Shown here in pieces: positions 36,761 to 45,600 of a stretch of 64,000 bases of DNA. The stretch is from Eubacteriales bacterium (GTDB lineage Bacteria > Bacillota > Clostridia > Acetivibrionales > JANLFN01), in NCBI GenBank assembly GCA_024655885.1, contig JANLFN010000001.1:186001-250000 (forward strand). The letters run 5' to 3'. The position numbers and the translations under genes are program-made. The notes below the pieces were generated by a model. It did no database searches and had not been told where the DNA came from. It worked only from the letters and a program-made list of their open reading frames with translations. Position 1 is the stretch's first letter, and each line of letters begins with the position of its first letter.

Positions 36761-38062
36761 CTATATATTCCTTTTGTCAATTACTCTCTTTGCCTTTCCC
36801 TCGCTTCTTTCAATGGTCTTAGGTTCCACAAGCTTAACCTTGGCGCTAATGCCCAGAGTTCCTTCCAGCTCTTTTCTTATTTTCCTTTCGATATCCTCGA
36901 TACATTTCACCTCGTCGGAGAACATGTTCTGTGTCATTTCAACCCAAACTTCCAGAGTATCCAGATTACCCACCCTGTCGATAATCAAGAGGTAATGGGG
37001 AGCTGTCTCTCCCAATTCGAGAAGTACACTTTCAATCTGGGACGGAAATACATTCACCCCTCTTATAATCAGCATGTCATCCGTTCTTCCGGTCACCTTG
37101 CTCATTCGGACTTCGGTTCTTCCGCACTCGCATTTTTCATAATTAAGGCTTGACAGATCCCGGGTCCTGTACCGTATTAACGGGAGGCCCTCCTTGGTTA
37201 TTGTTGTAAAAACCAGTTCTCCTACAGACCCCGGAGGCAAAACCTCCTTTGTTTCAGGGTTTATAATTTCAGGTATAAAATGGTCTTCCGCTATGTGCAT
37301 TCCGCATTGATACGGGCATTCACTGGCTACGCCCGGACCAATGACTTCACTCAAACCGTATATGTCGATGGCCATGATTCCAAGCCGCTCTTCAATTTGC
37401 TTCCTCATGCCGTTGGACCAGGGCTCTGCACCGAAGACCCCCGCTTTGAGCTTTAAATCACTCCTGGATATCCCCAGCTCCTCCATCTCTTCCGCCATAT
37501 ATAAGGCGTAGGAAGGGGTACAGGCAAGGATGGTAGTGCCGAAGTCCTTCATGATTTGCAGCTGTCTTTTGGTGTTGCCCCCGGAAATAGGGATGACCGA
37601 TGCGCCGATTCTTTCAGCTCCGTAGTGAACTCCAAGGCCTCCGGTAAAAAGTCCGTAGCCGTAAGCAATCTGGATAAAAGAGTTTTTATCTCCGCCCGCA
37701 CAGGTAAGGGTCCTTGCCATTACTTCGGCCCACGTGTCCAAATCCCTTCTTGTATAGCCTACCACCGTTTGCCGCCCTGTGGTCCCCGAAGAGGCATGAA
37801 TTCTCACTATTTCACTCAGTGGAACGGCAAACAGGCCGTAAGGATAGGTGTCTCTCAAATCCTGTTTGTAGGTGAAAGGCAATTTTTGCAAATCCTCCAA
37901 GGATCGGATATCACTGGGTTCAATGCCGGCTTTCTGCATTTTTTCACGGTAAAAGGGGACATTGTGGTAAACCCTTTTCACGGTGTTAATAAGCCGGTCT
38001 GTCTGCACCCTTGTCATTTCTTCTCTTGACATACACTCGTATGTCTGATTCCAGTACTGCAT
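36761..38062 (-). CDS. paaK: Phenylacetate-CoA ligase (PaaK family)
   Basis: 433-residue adenylate-forming enzyme making aryl-acetyl-CoA from acid, ATP and CoA. ATP loop [35 protein letters not shown], and the C-terminal hinge with [23 protein letters not shown]. Near IorAB it probably handles arylacetates or arylpyruvate products; in anaerobes such ligases can run toward ATP formation. ATG is behind AGGGAGG. A decayed relative lies at 41237-41778. Confidence 0.9.
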   Translation of the reverse strand: MQYWNQTYECMSREEMTRVQTDRLINTVKRVYHNVPFYREKMQKAGIEPSDIRSLEDLQKLPFTYKQDLRDTYPYGLFAVPLSEIVRIHASSGTTGRQTVVGYTRRDLDTWAEVMARTLTCAGGDKNSFIQIAYGYGLFTGGLGVHYGAERIGASVIPISGGNTKRQLQIMKDFGTTILACTPSYALYMAEEMEELGISRSDLKLKAGVFGAEPWSNGMRKQIEERLGIMAIDIYGLSEVIGPGVASECPYQCGMHIAEDHFIPEIINPETKEVLPPGSVGELVFTTITKEGLPLIRYRTRDLSSLNYEKCECGRTEVRMSKVTGRTDDMLIIRGVNVFPSQIESVLLELGETAPHYLLIIDRVGNLDTLEVWVEMTQNMFSDEVKCIEDIERKIRKELEGTLGISAKVKLVEPKTIERSEGKAKRVIDKRNI

Positions 38063-38263
38063 GAAAATGCTACCTCCCTGTCATTAATGAAGAATGTGGA
38101 ACGCAGAAAATTCCTCCCATGGATGGAGGAAGCTCCGCATTATATATAACAAGCCCACTTCTTCCCCTGGGGAATGGCTTTCAGGGATTACGGCCGGACC
38201 GCCCCACACAAAAGCTACTATAGGCCTCATTTTGATTTCCGTTTAATACTACTTTGTCTGATT

Positions 38264-38471
38264 GGAAAACAATATCTTTCGGAAGGATTTTCAATAGCAT
38301 CGAAAAGGCCATTTGGAGGGGATGAACATAGGAGTATGAACACAAATGTCCTTTCCTCAGATGGCTATCCGAAGGGGACATTCCTTGGCAAGGATGACCC
38401 GCGTAAGCCTAAAGGTGTGTCCCCTTCCCTTAGACGGGTCAAGTGAAAATCTTCCTTCAGATATGTTTTCC
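38264..38471 (+). repeat. Dispersed palindromic element, copy B (MITE/REP-like)
   Basis: About 208 bp bounded by inverted repeats: GGAAAACAATATCTTTCGGA... at 38264-38292 and GAAAATCTTCCTTCAGATAT... at 38445-38471, which match well in reverse complement. Inside is a second nested inverted repeat, AAGGGGACA/TGTCCCCTT (about 38371-38426). It encodes no protein and shares blocks with copy A. The remaining parts of 38063-38541 hold the paaK leader with an imperfect hairpin (TTCCTCC...GGAGGAA) and nothing else I can name. Confidence 0.65.
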
Positions 38472-38541
38472 TTCACTAAATCAGGTATTATAAGGCATGC
38501 CAAATATCAAACCTGCCTCCGACATCCCTCCGTAGGCCTTT

Positions 38542-39120
38542 TTAGCCGGCACAATAGCCTGCTTCAAAGGCTCTTAGGTTTACGTCCACCAGTTTTTGGG
38601 GAACCGTATCCCTTATGGTATCCATCCAGATACTCTTTTCAATATCTGTTGATTTGGCCATCAGTCCGATCAATACCATGTTGACGGTTTTTATATTTCC
38701 GCACTGCTTTGCAATGCTTAAAGCATCAATAGAAACCGTGTTTTTAAAAACACTTTTGAGCTTTTCCAGTATCCTTTCGGGATATTTGGCTTTTCCGGTA
38801 ATGACCGGCATGGGGTTAATTTTCTGCTCATTCACCAACATTTTCCCGCCTTCTTTTAAATAATCAAACCAGCGCAGAGCTTCCAGTTTTTCAAAGGCTA
38901 TGATAATGTCGGCCTCACCCTTTTCAATCAGAGGTGAATACACTTTATCCCCAAATTTGACATAAGTCACTACGCTGCCTCCCCTCTGGGACATCCCATG
39001 GACTTCGGAAACCTTTACATCATAGGACTCCTTCATAGCAACGGCTCCTAAAACCCGGCTGGCCAGCAGTGTCCCCTGCCCGCCTACTCCCACAAGCATT
39101 ATATTAAGATTCTTCATCAT
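38542..39120 (-). CDS. iorB: Indolepyruvate:ferredoxin oxidoreductase, beta subunit
   Basis: About 192-residue gamma-type 2-oxoacid:ferredoxin oxidoreductase subunit: IMLVGVGGQGTLLASRVLG, VSEVHGMSQRGGSVVTYVKFG. With IorA it oxidatively decarboxylates arylpyruvates to aryl-acetyl-CoA and reduces ferredoxin. It starts inside the iorA end (17-base overlap), indicating coupling; adjacent ATGs at 39120 and 39117 are both possible, while the track's GTG at 39126 is less likely. Confidence 0.94.
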   Translation of the reverse strand: MMKNLNIMLVGVGGQGTLLASRVLGAVAMKESYDVKVSEVHGMSQRGGSVVTYVKFGDKVYSPLIEKGEADIIIAFEKLEALRWFDYLKEGGKMLVNEQKINPMPVITGKAKYPERILEKLKSVFKNTVSIDALSIAKQCGNIKTVNMVLIGLMAKSTDIEKSIWMDTIRDTVPQKLVDVNLRAFEAGYCAG

Positions 39121-40855
39121 TCCCACCAGCCTTTTCTATGGCATCAAAGCTGCAGACATTGGTACACAGCCTGCATCCCACACACAGTGTTTCATTGATC
39201 TCAATACATTCCCCCCTATCAACAATGGAGGGACAACCGATGGACATGCATCGCTTGCATTTCCTGCATTTTTCCGCATTAATCCTTAAAGGCCCTTCAT
39301 ATTTTACATGCTTCAACAGTGCACAGGGTCTCCGGGCGATGATAACCGACGGTTCAGCCGCATTGATTTCCTCGCTGACCGCCTCTTCAAGCTCTTTTAA
39401 GTTAAACGGGTCTACAACCCTAACTCTCTCTACGCCCACCGCATTTGCCAGCTTCACCAGGTCAACCTGCTTTGTAGGCTCGCCTTTTATGGTATATCCT
39501 GTGGCAGGATTATGCTGGTGTCCTGTCATTCCCGTAATTGAATTGTCCAGAATGATTACCGTAGAATTTCCTTTGTTATACACTATATCAATCAGTCCTG
39601 TTATACCCGAATGAATAAAAGTGGAGTCCCCAAGCACGGCAACCGTTTTACGGCTGAAGCTCGCGCCCCTCGCTTTTTCCATCCCATGTGTCATGCCGAT
39701 GCTGGCGCCCATGCATACACAGGTATCCATGGCCTCTATGGGAGCCAATGCTCCAAGGGTATAGCAGCCTATATCTCCGCTCACATTCAATTTAAGTTTT
39801 TTAAGCACATAAAACGTTCCCCTGTGAGGACATCCGGGACACATTACCGGAGGTCTTGCAGGTACCGATTCATTTAATATGATGGAGGTTTCTAAAAATT
39901 GATTCAAAAGCCTTTCCCTGATTATTTCAGCGCTAAGTTCTCCTATTACGGGCAGTTGTTCCTTGCCCACCACCTTGATTCCCATTTTTCTCACATAGTC
40001 TTCGATAAAAGGTTCCAGTTCTTCAATTACATAAAGTCTTTTGACTTCCTTTGCAAAGTTTGCAATCAGCTTTTCAGGCAGGGGATAGACCATGCCCAAT
40101 TTCAAATAGGAAACATTTCCTAAAGCCTCTCTGGCGTACTGGTATGCAATGCCGCTGGTAATCACACCCACTTCCTTACTGCCCCATTCGATCCTGTTCA
40201 AGGGTGTGCTGCTGGAGTATTCCTTTAAGGCACCCATTCTCTTTTCCACTTCCACATGCCTTTTTTTTGCCATGGCAGGCATCATTACATATTTATTGGG
40301 ATCTTTACTGTATTCCTTTAGGTCGTATGCTTCCCTTTCACCCATCTCAACGATGCTCTGAGAATGGGCAATTCTTGTCGTCAGCCTTACCAGAACCGGA
40401 CAGTCGTATTCTTCGCTGAGTTTAAAGGCTTCCTTGACAAAATCTTTGCACTCCTGGCTATCTGACGGTTCCAGCATCGGCACCTTGGAAGCCCTGGCAT
40501 AGAATCTGCTGTCCTGCTCATTTTGAGAGCTGTGCATTCCCGGGTCGTCCGCCACCATTATAACCAGGCCGCCGTTAACTCCTGTGTAGGATGCGGTAAA
40601 GAGTGGATCCGCCGCCACATTCAACCCCACTTGTTTCATAGAACAAATAGCCCTGGCTCCCGCGATGGATGCACCGACAGCAACCTCCAGAGCCACCTTC
40701 TCGTTAGGCGACCACTCGGAATAAATATCGTCGTACTTTGCCATATTTTCCGTAATCTCGGTACTGGGAGTACCCGGATATGCGGCAGCCACACTTGCTC
40801 CGGCTTCATACGCACCCCTGGCAACCGCCTCATTCCCAAGCATTAGTTTTTTCAT
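39104..40855 (-). CDS. iorA: Indolepyruvate:ferredoxin oxidoreductase, alpha subunit
   Basis: 583-residue large subunit. N-terminal pyrimidine-binding domain (YPGTPSTEITENMAKYDDI), thiamine-diphosphate domain (GDIGCYTLGALAP, GDSTFIHSGITGL, ILDNSITGMTGHQHNP) and a C-terminal 2[4Fe-4S] ferredoxin region (CRKCKRCMSIGCPSI, CVGCRLCTNVCSFDAI). Typical of clostridial fermentation of Trp, Phe and Tyr via their 2-oxoacids. ATG is behind GGGGGA. First gene of iorAB. Confidence 0.95.
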   Translation of the reverse strand: MKKLMLGNEAVARGAYEAGASVAAAYPGTPSTEITENMAKYDDIYSEWSPNEKVALEVAVGASIAGARAICSMKQVGLNVAADPLFTASYTGVNGGLVIMVADDPGMHSSQNEQDSRFYARASKVPMLEPSDSQECKDFVKEAFKLSEEYDCPVLVRLTTRIAHSQSIVEMGEREAYDLKEYSKDPNKYVMMPAMAKKRHVEVEKRMGALKEYSSSTPLNRIEWGSKEVGVITSGIAYQYAREALGNVSYLKLGMVYPLPEKLIANFAKEVKRLYVIEELEPFIEDYVRKMGIKVVGKEQLPVIGELSAEIIRERLLNQFLETSIILNESVPARPPVMCPGCPHRGTFYVLKKLKLNVSGDIGCYTLGALAPIEAMDTCVCMGASIGMTHGMEKARGASFSRKTVAVLGDSTFIHSGITGLIDIVYNKGNSTVIILDNSITGMTGHQHNPATGYTIKGEPTKQVDLVKLANAVGVERVRVVDPFNLKELEEAVSEEINAAEPSVIIARRPCALLKHVKYEGPLRINAEKCRKCKRCMSIGCPSIVDRGECIEINETLCVGCRLCTNVCSFDAIEKAGGNDEES

Positions 40856-41142
40856 TTTAATCCCCCACTTACAGATATCGCACTTTAGAATCGGATATTT
40901 CCAATTGTTCCAACGCCCTCTCCATGCCGGCCGTTTTCCAACTGGTAAAAGTGCATTATCTTTATTAATCGACTATTGGAATATAAAAGCTTATTACAAC
41001 CAATACAATTTAATATACGGTCACATAATTATAATTTTAACACATAGTATAAATTAAAGTCCAGTTTAAAAGGAACACTGTCAAATAAATTTTTATATTT
41101 TATGCAATATTATTACTTTGTGTACAAAATATACTAAGTACT
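40856..41142 (-). promoter_or_regulatory. AT-rich intergenic region upstream of iorAB
   Basis: No ORF. The minus strand has a TTGACA near 41090 and several -10-like strings (TATACT, TATAAT) closer to iorA, so the iorAB promoter should lie here, but no single pair has convincing spacing. No riboswitch was recognised. Confidence 0.35.
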
Positions 41143-41179
41143 CAAAAAAACTATAGAGGGTTTGGTGATTCAAGCCCTC
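41143..41179 (-). terminator. Terminator after the paaK remnant
   Basis: 9-bp stem (one G-T pair) GAGGGCTTG/CAAACCCTC with a 6-base loop; the minus strand then reads CTATAG and seven T. It ends the permease-remnant transcript, suggesting the decayed ligase was once the last gene of that operon. Confidence 0.7.
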
Positions 41180-41236
41180 CTGCGCCATTTATCCAGGGTT
41201 TAAATATAGCGGATTTTCCCCATTGTCGACCACGGA

Positions 41237-41778
41237 TCAAAGGGTTTCTCCACTTTCGCTGTTGATAATTTCGGGGTAAAAATGGTCTTCATTGATATGC
41301 ATCCCGCACTGGTAGATACATTCCCCTGAAACTCCAGGGCCTGCGACCTCACTTAAGCCATAATTCTCAGTGGCAAGGATTCCCCAGCGTTTTTCTATTT
41401 CAGACCTCATTTGGGGGGTATGCCCTTCTCCGCCAAAAGCCCCAGCCGGAGTTTAAACCTATTTTTCCCCATTCCCATTTCTTCGGCGATCTCTGAAAGG
41501 TACAGCGCATAGGAAGGGGTGCCTACCAGTATAATGGTCCCGAAGTCCCCCGTCAGCATCAACTGCCGTTCGGAGTTGCCGCTGGAAGCCGGAACAACTG
41601 TTATCCCTACTTTTTCAAGTCCGCAATGCAGGCCGAATCCTCCCGTAAACAGCCCATATCCGAAGACAACCAGCGCTATATCCTCCTCACATCCTCCGGC
41701 TGCAACGATAATCCTTGCTATCTGTTCCGACCAGTTTTTTATATCCCTTCGGGTAAACCTGTGATCTGTGTTTACCAT
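41237..41778 (-). pseudogene. Decayed phenylacetate-CoA ligase (paaK-like)
   Basis: The ORF 41407-41778 aligns with the middle of PaaK: FTRRDIKNWSEQIARI, YGLFTGGFGLHCG, GTPSYALYLSEIAEE. It then shifts frame in a G-run (CTGGGGC). In the neighbouring frame the match continues with [27 protein letters not shown] and [17 protein letters not shown] before a stop. The first ~95 residues, including the ATP loop, and the C-terminal domain are missing. Its ATG overlaps the permease stop. It cannot encode a working ligase. Confidence 0.85.
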
Positions 41779-43367
41779 TTGATATTTAGCAGCAAAACAA
41801 CAAACGCCGATGTTAAAGCGGTTAAAACCAGTGAAAAAACAAAAGCAATCCGGATAACCTGGTTTTCCTCTCCCAGCTTATCTATAGATGCTGCGGCATT
41901 TTGAAGCTTTGCCGGCGAAATAACGCTTGCCAGCCCGCTTCCAAACGCCAGCCCGGCGGTGATGACAATTATGCCTGTGATTCCCAGATCCAGGTTTTTT
42001 GCAGTCATCATGGTATATTTGGCAAACATGCCTATGGTGGAGGCCTCACTTCCGGTGATAAATCCCCCGAACAGGCCGATGAATCCCACAACGGCCCCAT
42101 AGGCATTGTGGAAAAACAGGGAGGAATAATCGGCCAGCACTTTAACCATACTGTCGGTTACATTTTTTTTGGCAACCATATCATAGCCCGACATGTTCAT
42201 AATTTCGCCTATCGCAAAGAAAATCGCCGCCGAAAACACAGGCCTTGGAGCCCGTTTCCACCAGGCCTTTACCGTTTCCTTCAACTGCATGGAAGTAGGC
42301 CTTATAAAAGGGATGGATAGGATTATGCTGGCAAATATCCAGGTGTATGCATTCCACAGCGCCCTGGTGTCGATGCTTTTCCCGTCGGCCGACAGTCCTT
42401 CCACCGGAAGCCTCAGTGTCCTGTAAAGGTAATTAAACACGTCCTTGGGCACATTCAGGGCCAGGATCACCACAATAAGAATGATCCAGGGCATCAACGC
42501 CCTCCATAAGGGATATTTTTTTTCATATTCCAGTTCTTCCTCGGTTAGTTTACTCTTGTCAATCACCTTTTTACCGGTCACCAGGAGGTAAAGGGACATT
42601 ACGATAATGACTGCAATTCCGCAGAGGATGCCTGTCAGTACCACCAGATTCTCTATTCTGTTTGTAAAATAGGATACCACTCCAATAACGCAACCCGTCA
42701 AAATACAGGGCATCCACCCTTCCCTGATGCTCTTCCATTTCCCTACGATCCACAGCATGCAAAAACCTATCAGTGTTGACACCAGGGGTAAAAGCATAAA
42801 AAATATGCTGCCGGCTTGTGCCAGGGTAATTTCATGTCCCTTTCCCAGAAAGCCGTTGGCCACATCCACAAACACAACAATGGGAGCTCCCAGTAAAGCG
42901 TATGTACACAGGGAATCATAGCCTATGGCGGGAAGCGCAATGGCTACATAGGTTGAATAGCCCATGGCCAACAGGATGGGCGGGAGAAGGGATACGGGAG
43001 TTGCCCCTACGGCCACCATAAGGGTGCCGAACCCTATGTTGATCATCATGATCTGTACCGGCCTGTTTTCACTGGCAATAGTCTTGATAAAGATAATAAT
43101 CCTTTTAAGGGCTCCGGTTTTTTCCATATAAGCCATCTGAAGCAGTGATGTTGCAACGATTAAAGATACGGCAAACGATTTAATAAGACCTGCCGCTGTT
43201 GAACGTAAAATCACTTCGATTGAAGTTTGAAATGCAAAAAAAGCGACGATTGAAACCGCAAGCCACCCCACGATGCCGCTTATGTCTGCCGGTTTTTTTA
43301 AAACGATGAGCATACATAAGATTACAGCGATGGGCAGCAAGGTTAATAATAGAGATCCCACTGACAT
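41772..43367 (-). CDS. LctP-family permease (L-lactate/2-hydroxyacid type)
   Basis: About 531-residue protein with roughly a dozen or more hydrophobic segments and the LctP pattern (LLPIAVILCMLIVLKKPADI, GALKRIIIFIKTI, GSEASTIGMFAKY). Members import lactate or glycolate with protons; here, near IorAB and an aryl-CoA ligase, an aryl-lactate or related acid is possible (inference). ATG at 43367 follows GGATGGTAGGA; the track start lies three codons upstream. It probably formed an operon with the ligase remnant. Confidence 0.88.
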   Translation of the reverse strand: MSVGSLLLTLLPIAVILCMLIVLKKPADISGIVGWLAVSIVAFFAFQTSIEVILRSTAAGLIKSFAVSLIVATSLLQMAYMEKTGALKRIIIFIKTIASENRPVQIMMINIGFGTLMVAVGATPVSLLPPILLAMGYSTYVAIALPAIGYDSLCTYALLGAPIVVFVDVANGFLGKGHEITLAQAGSIFFMLLPLVSTLIGFCMLWIVGKWKSIREGWMPCILTGCVIGVVSYFTNRIENLVVLTGILCGIAVIIVMSLYLLVTGKKVIDKSKLTEEELEYEKKYPLWRALMPWIILIVVILALNVPKDVFNYLYRTLRLPVEGLSADGKSIDTRALWNAYTWIFASIILSIPFIRPTSMQLKETVKAWWKRAPRPVFSAAIFFAIGEIMNMSGYDMVAKKNVTDSMVKVLADYSSLFFHNAYGAVVGFIGLFGGFITGSEASTIGMFAKYTMMTAKNLDLGITGIIVITAGLAFGSGLASVISPAKLQNAAASIDKLGEENQVIRIAFVFSLVLTALTSAFVVLLLNIKW

Positions 43368-43460
43368 TCCTACCATCCTTCCGTCCGTTCAATTTTCATA
43401 CCTGCCGTACTGCTTGGATTCTACAGAAAAAATTATTACTAAACATTTTACAATAAAAGG

Positions 43461-43494
43461 CCAAAAAAATAAAGAAGTTTTTCCACTTCTTTAT
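43461..43494 (-). terminator. Terminator of the MBL-fold gene
   Basis: 10-bp perfect stem ATAAAGAAGT/ACTTCTTTAT with a 6-base loop; on the minus strand it is followed by seven T. About 65 bases past the MBL gene stop. Confidence 0.85.
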
Positions 43495-43559
43495 AAATCT
43501 TTATAAAAAACAGTCAACCGCACTCCACAAATTATAGGAATTTTACCCGGAATACCCGA

Positions 43560-45188
43560 TTATTTCAATATTTCAACCATTTGCTTCTCAAGCCCTTTAA
43601 GCTTGGCACCCAGCGTGTCGATTTCAGCGTCTTCCTTTTCCTGCTTCAAATCCGCTTTTATCTGTTCGGACAATTCTTCCAGCTCTTCTTTAAGGGTTTC
43701 CATCAATTCGACCAATGCCAGCCTCTTATACTTCTGGACCACATCCGCAGGTGCTTCAATCTGACCCACAATACTTCCTGCCTTGATTTGATAGCTTTCC
43801 CCCCTTGACGGAATGATGGTCTCAACGTGAAACTGCTCATTGACAAGTCCGGAGAACTCTTCCATCACTTCCTCTTCCCCGTGGACGATAAAGATCTTTT
43901 GAGGCTTCTTCTTAAACTTGCCTATCCATTCCATAAGCCCCTGCTTGTCCGCATGGCCGGAAAAGCCGTCGATCATCTCAATTCTGGCGTTTACGGTTAT
44001 TTCCTCTCCAAAAAGTCTGACTTTTTTTGCCCCGTCCACCAGATTTCTGCCCAGGGTCCCCGGAGCCTGGTATCCCACAAACAGTATGGTTGATTCCTCT
44101 CTCCAGAGGTTATGTTTGAGGTGGTGCTTGATTCTTCCGGCTTCACACATACCGCTGGCCGAAATGATAATCACGCTGTCTTTTCTCTCGTTAAGCGCCT
44201 TTGACTCGTCAGGGGTTTTTGTAAACTGCAGTCCCGGGAAATCCAGGGGATTGTCCCCGTTTTCAATATATGCCCTTGCTTCTTCGTCGTAGCAATCCAG
44301 GTTGTTTCTGAAAATCTCGGTAGCGGATATAGCAAGAGGGCTGTCTACGAAAACCGGGATGTTCATAATATTTTTCAGTTTCTCGCTGTACATTTTTTCC
44401 CTTTTATGAAGGTCATAAATAATTTCCTGCGTTCTTCCCACGGCAAAGGAAGGAATAATCACATTTCCTCCCTTATCCACGGTTTCGTTGATGATATTCA
44501 AAAAGCGTTCAACCTTGTTTTCATTCATTTTATGCAGCCTGTTTCCATAGGTAGATTCAACAACAAGGTAATCGGTGCTCTCAATGATGGACGGATCCCT
44601 CAGTATAGGAATGTCTTTGTTTCCAAGGTCCCCTGAAAATACGATCTTTGTTTCTTCATTATTTTCCCTCACCCATACCTCGATGATAGCAGAACCGAGA
44701 ATATGCCCGGCATCATTGAATTTTACCCGGATGTTTTCATTCAGCCGGACAATTTCTCCATAGCGGACACTTCGAAACAGTTTAAGGCAGTCAACAGCAT
44801 CCTGGAAGGTATAAAGGGGATTAACGGGGGATTTGCCTGCCCTCAGCCTTTTCCGGTTGGTCCATTCGGTCTCCATCTCCTGTATGTGCCCACAGTCGGG
44901 AAGCATGATTCCGCACAGCTCGACGGTGGCTTTGGTGGCTATGATCTCCCCCTTAAAACCGTCCAGGTATATTTTAGGTATTCTGCCGCTGTGGTCGATA
45001 TGGGCATGGGTCAGTAAAATAAAGTCCAATCCTGCAGGGTCAAAAGGAAAGGGCTCCTCATTGAGGGCATCTTCCTTGGCATGTCCCTGGTACATACCGC
45101 AATCTACGAGAAATTTTCGGTTTTGGGTTTCGATCAGGTAGCAGGAACCGGTAACGGTCTTTGCCGCACCTAAAAAAGTAATCTTCAT
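43560..45188 (-). CDS. MBL-fold/beta-CASP hydrolase (CPSF73/RNase-like)
   Basis: 542-residue metallo-beta-lactamase with beta-CASP insert: metal motif LTHAHIDHSGRIPKIY, VVESTYGNRLH, SASGMCEAGRIKHHL, GFSGHADKQGLMEW, and the C-terminal VHGEEEVMEEF. About 80 C-terminal residues form a charged helical tail. Related bacterial proteins are putative RNA-processing nucleases; this one is distinct from RNase J, and its substrate is unknown. ATG is behind GAGGTG. Monocistronic. Confidence 0.9.
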   Translation of the reverse strand: MKITFLGAAKTVTGSCYLIETQNRKFLVDCGMYQGHAKEDALNEEPFPFDPAGLDFILLTHAHIDHSGRIPKIYLDGFKGEIIATKATVELCGIMLPDCGHIQEMETEWTNRKRLRAGKSPVNPLYTFQDAVDCLKLFRSVRYGEIVRLNENIRVKFNDAGHILGSAIIEVWVRENNEETKIVFSGDLGNKDIPILRDPSIIESTDYLVVESTYGNRLHKMNENKVERFLNIINETVDKGGNVIIPSFAVGRTQEIIYDLHKREKMYSEKLKNIMNIPVFVDSPLAISATEIFRNNLDCYDEEARAYIENGDNPLDFPGLQFTKTPDESKALNERKDSVIIISASGMCEAGRIKHHLKHNLWREESTILFVGYQAPGTLGRNLVDGAKKVRLFGEEITVNARIEMIDGFSGHADKQGLMEWIGKFKKKPQKIFIVHGEEEVMEEFSGLVNEQFHVETIIPSRGESYQIKAGSIVGQIEAPADVVQKYKRLALVELMETLKEELEELSEQIKADLKQEKEDAEIDTLGAKLKGLEKQMVEILK

Positions 45189-45355
45189 ACGGGCACCTCA
45201 CAAATTGTAAAATAAATATACGTGAACAGCTTTTTATCTATGGATTACAAATTCGACAAGAACTTGTCTTTTCCCTCTTTATTTACCCATAAAATTGCTT
45301 GCTCAACCACTTATTTTTTGATGAATTTCTTCGAAAAATATTTTGGTGAAAAGTA

Positions 45356-45384
45356 TTGCATTAATCTATTTCCCATGCTATATT
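45356..45384 (+). promoter_or_regulatory. Promoter of tRNA-Tyr
   Basis: TTGCAT and TATATT separated by exactly 17 bases, about 75 bases before the mature tRNA. The tRNA-Leu promoter has the same TTGCAT and spacing. Confidence 0.7.
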
Positions 45385-45461
45385 AGAACACAAGGATTTG
45401 ATGAAAAAACGCAAGTTTTTGGAATTGCGCCGGTTTTTCACATCTGAATTTTATATTAGAC

Positions 45462-45546
45462 GGAGGGGTTCCCGAGTGGCCAAAGGGGGCAGACTGTAAA
45501 TCTGTTGTCGCTGACTTCGATGGTTCAAATCCATCCCCCTCCACCA
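45462..45546 (+). tRNA. tRNA-Tyr (GTA)
   Basis: 85 nt with encoded CCA. Acceptor GGAGGGG/CCCCTCC, anticodon stem-loop CAGA-CTGTAAA-TCTG (anticodon GTA), a long variable arm as expected for bacterial tRNA-Tyr, and T-arm GATGGTTCAAATCCATC. Confidence 0.97.
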
Positions 45547-45576
45547 AAAAGGTTAGCCTTTGCCGGCTAACCTTTT
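45547..45576 (+). terminator. tRNA-Tyr terminator, probably also serving murD
   Basis: Perfect stem AAAAGGTTAGCC/GGCTAACCTTTT with a 6-base loop, one base after the tRNA CCA. The A-run/T-run symmetry lets it act in both directions, between tRNA-Tyr and the convergent murD. Confidence 0.85.
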
Positions 45577-45600
45577 CCTATGTATTGGGACTGTGCGTTT

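Noticed and set aside
38090-38140. T-box or riboswitch upstream of paaK
   Set aside because: Only an imperfect TTCCTCC/GGAGGAA hairpin is visible; no T-box sequence or known aptamer core was found.
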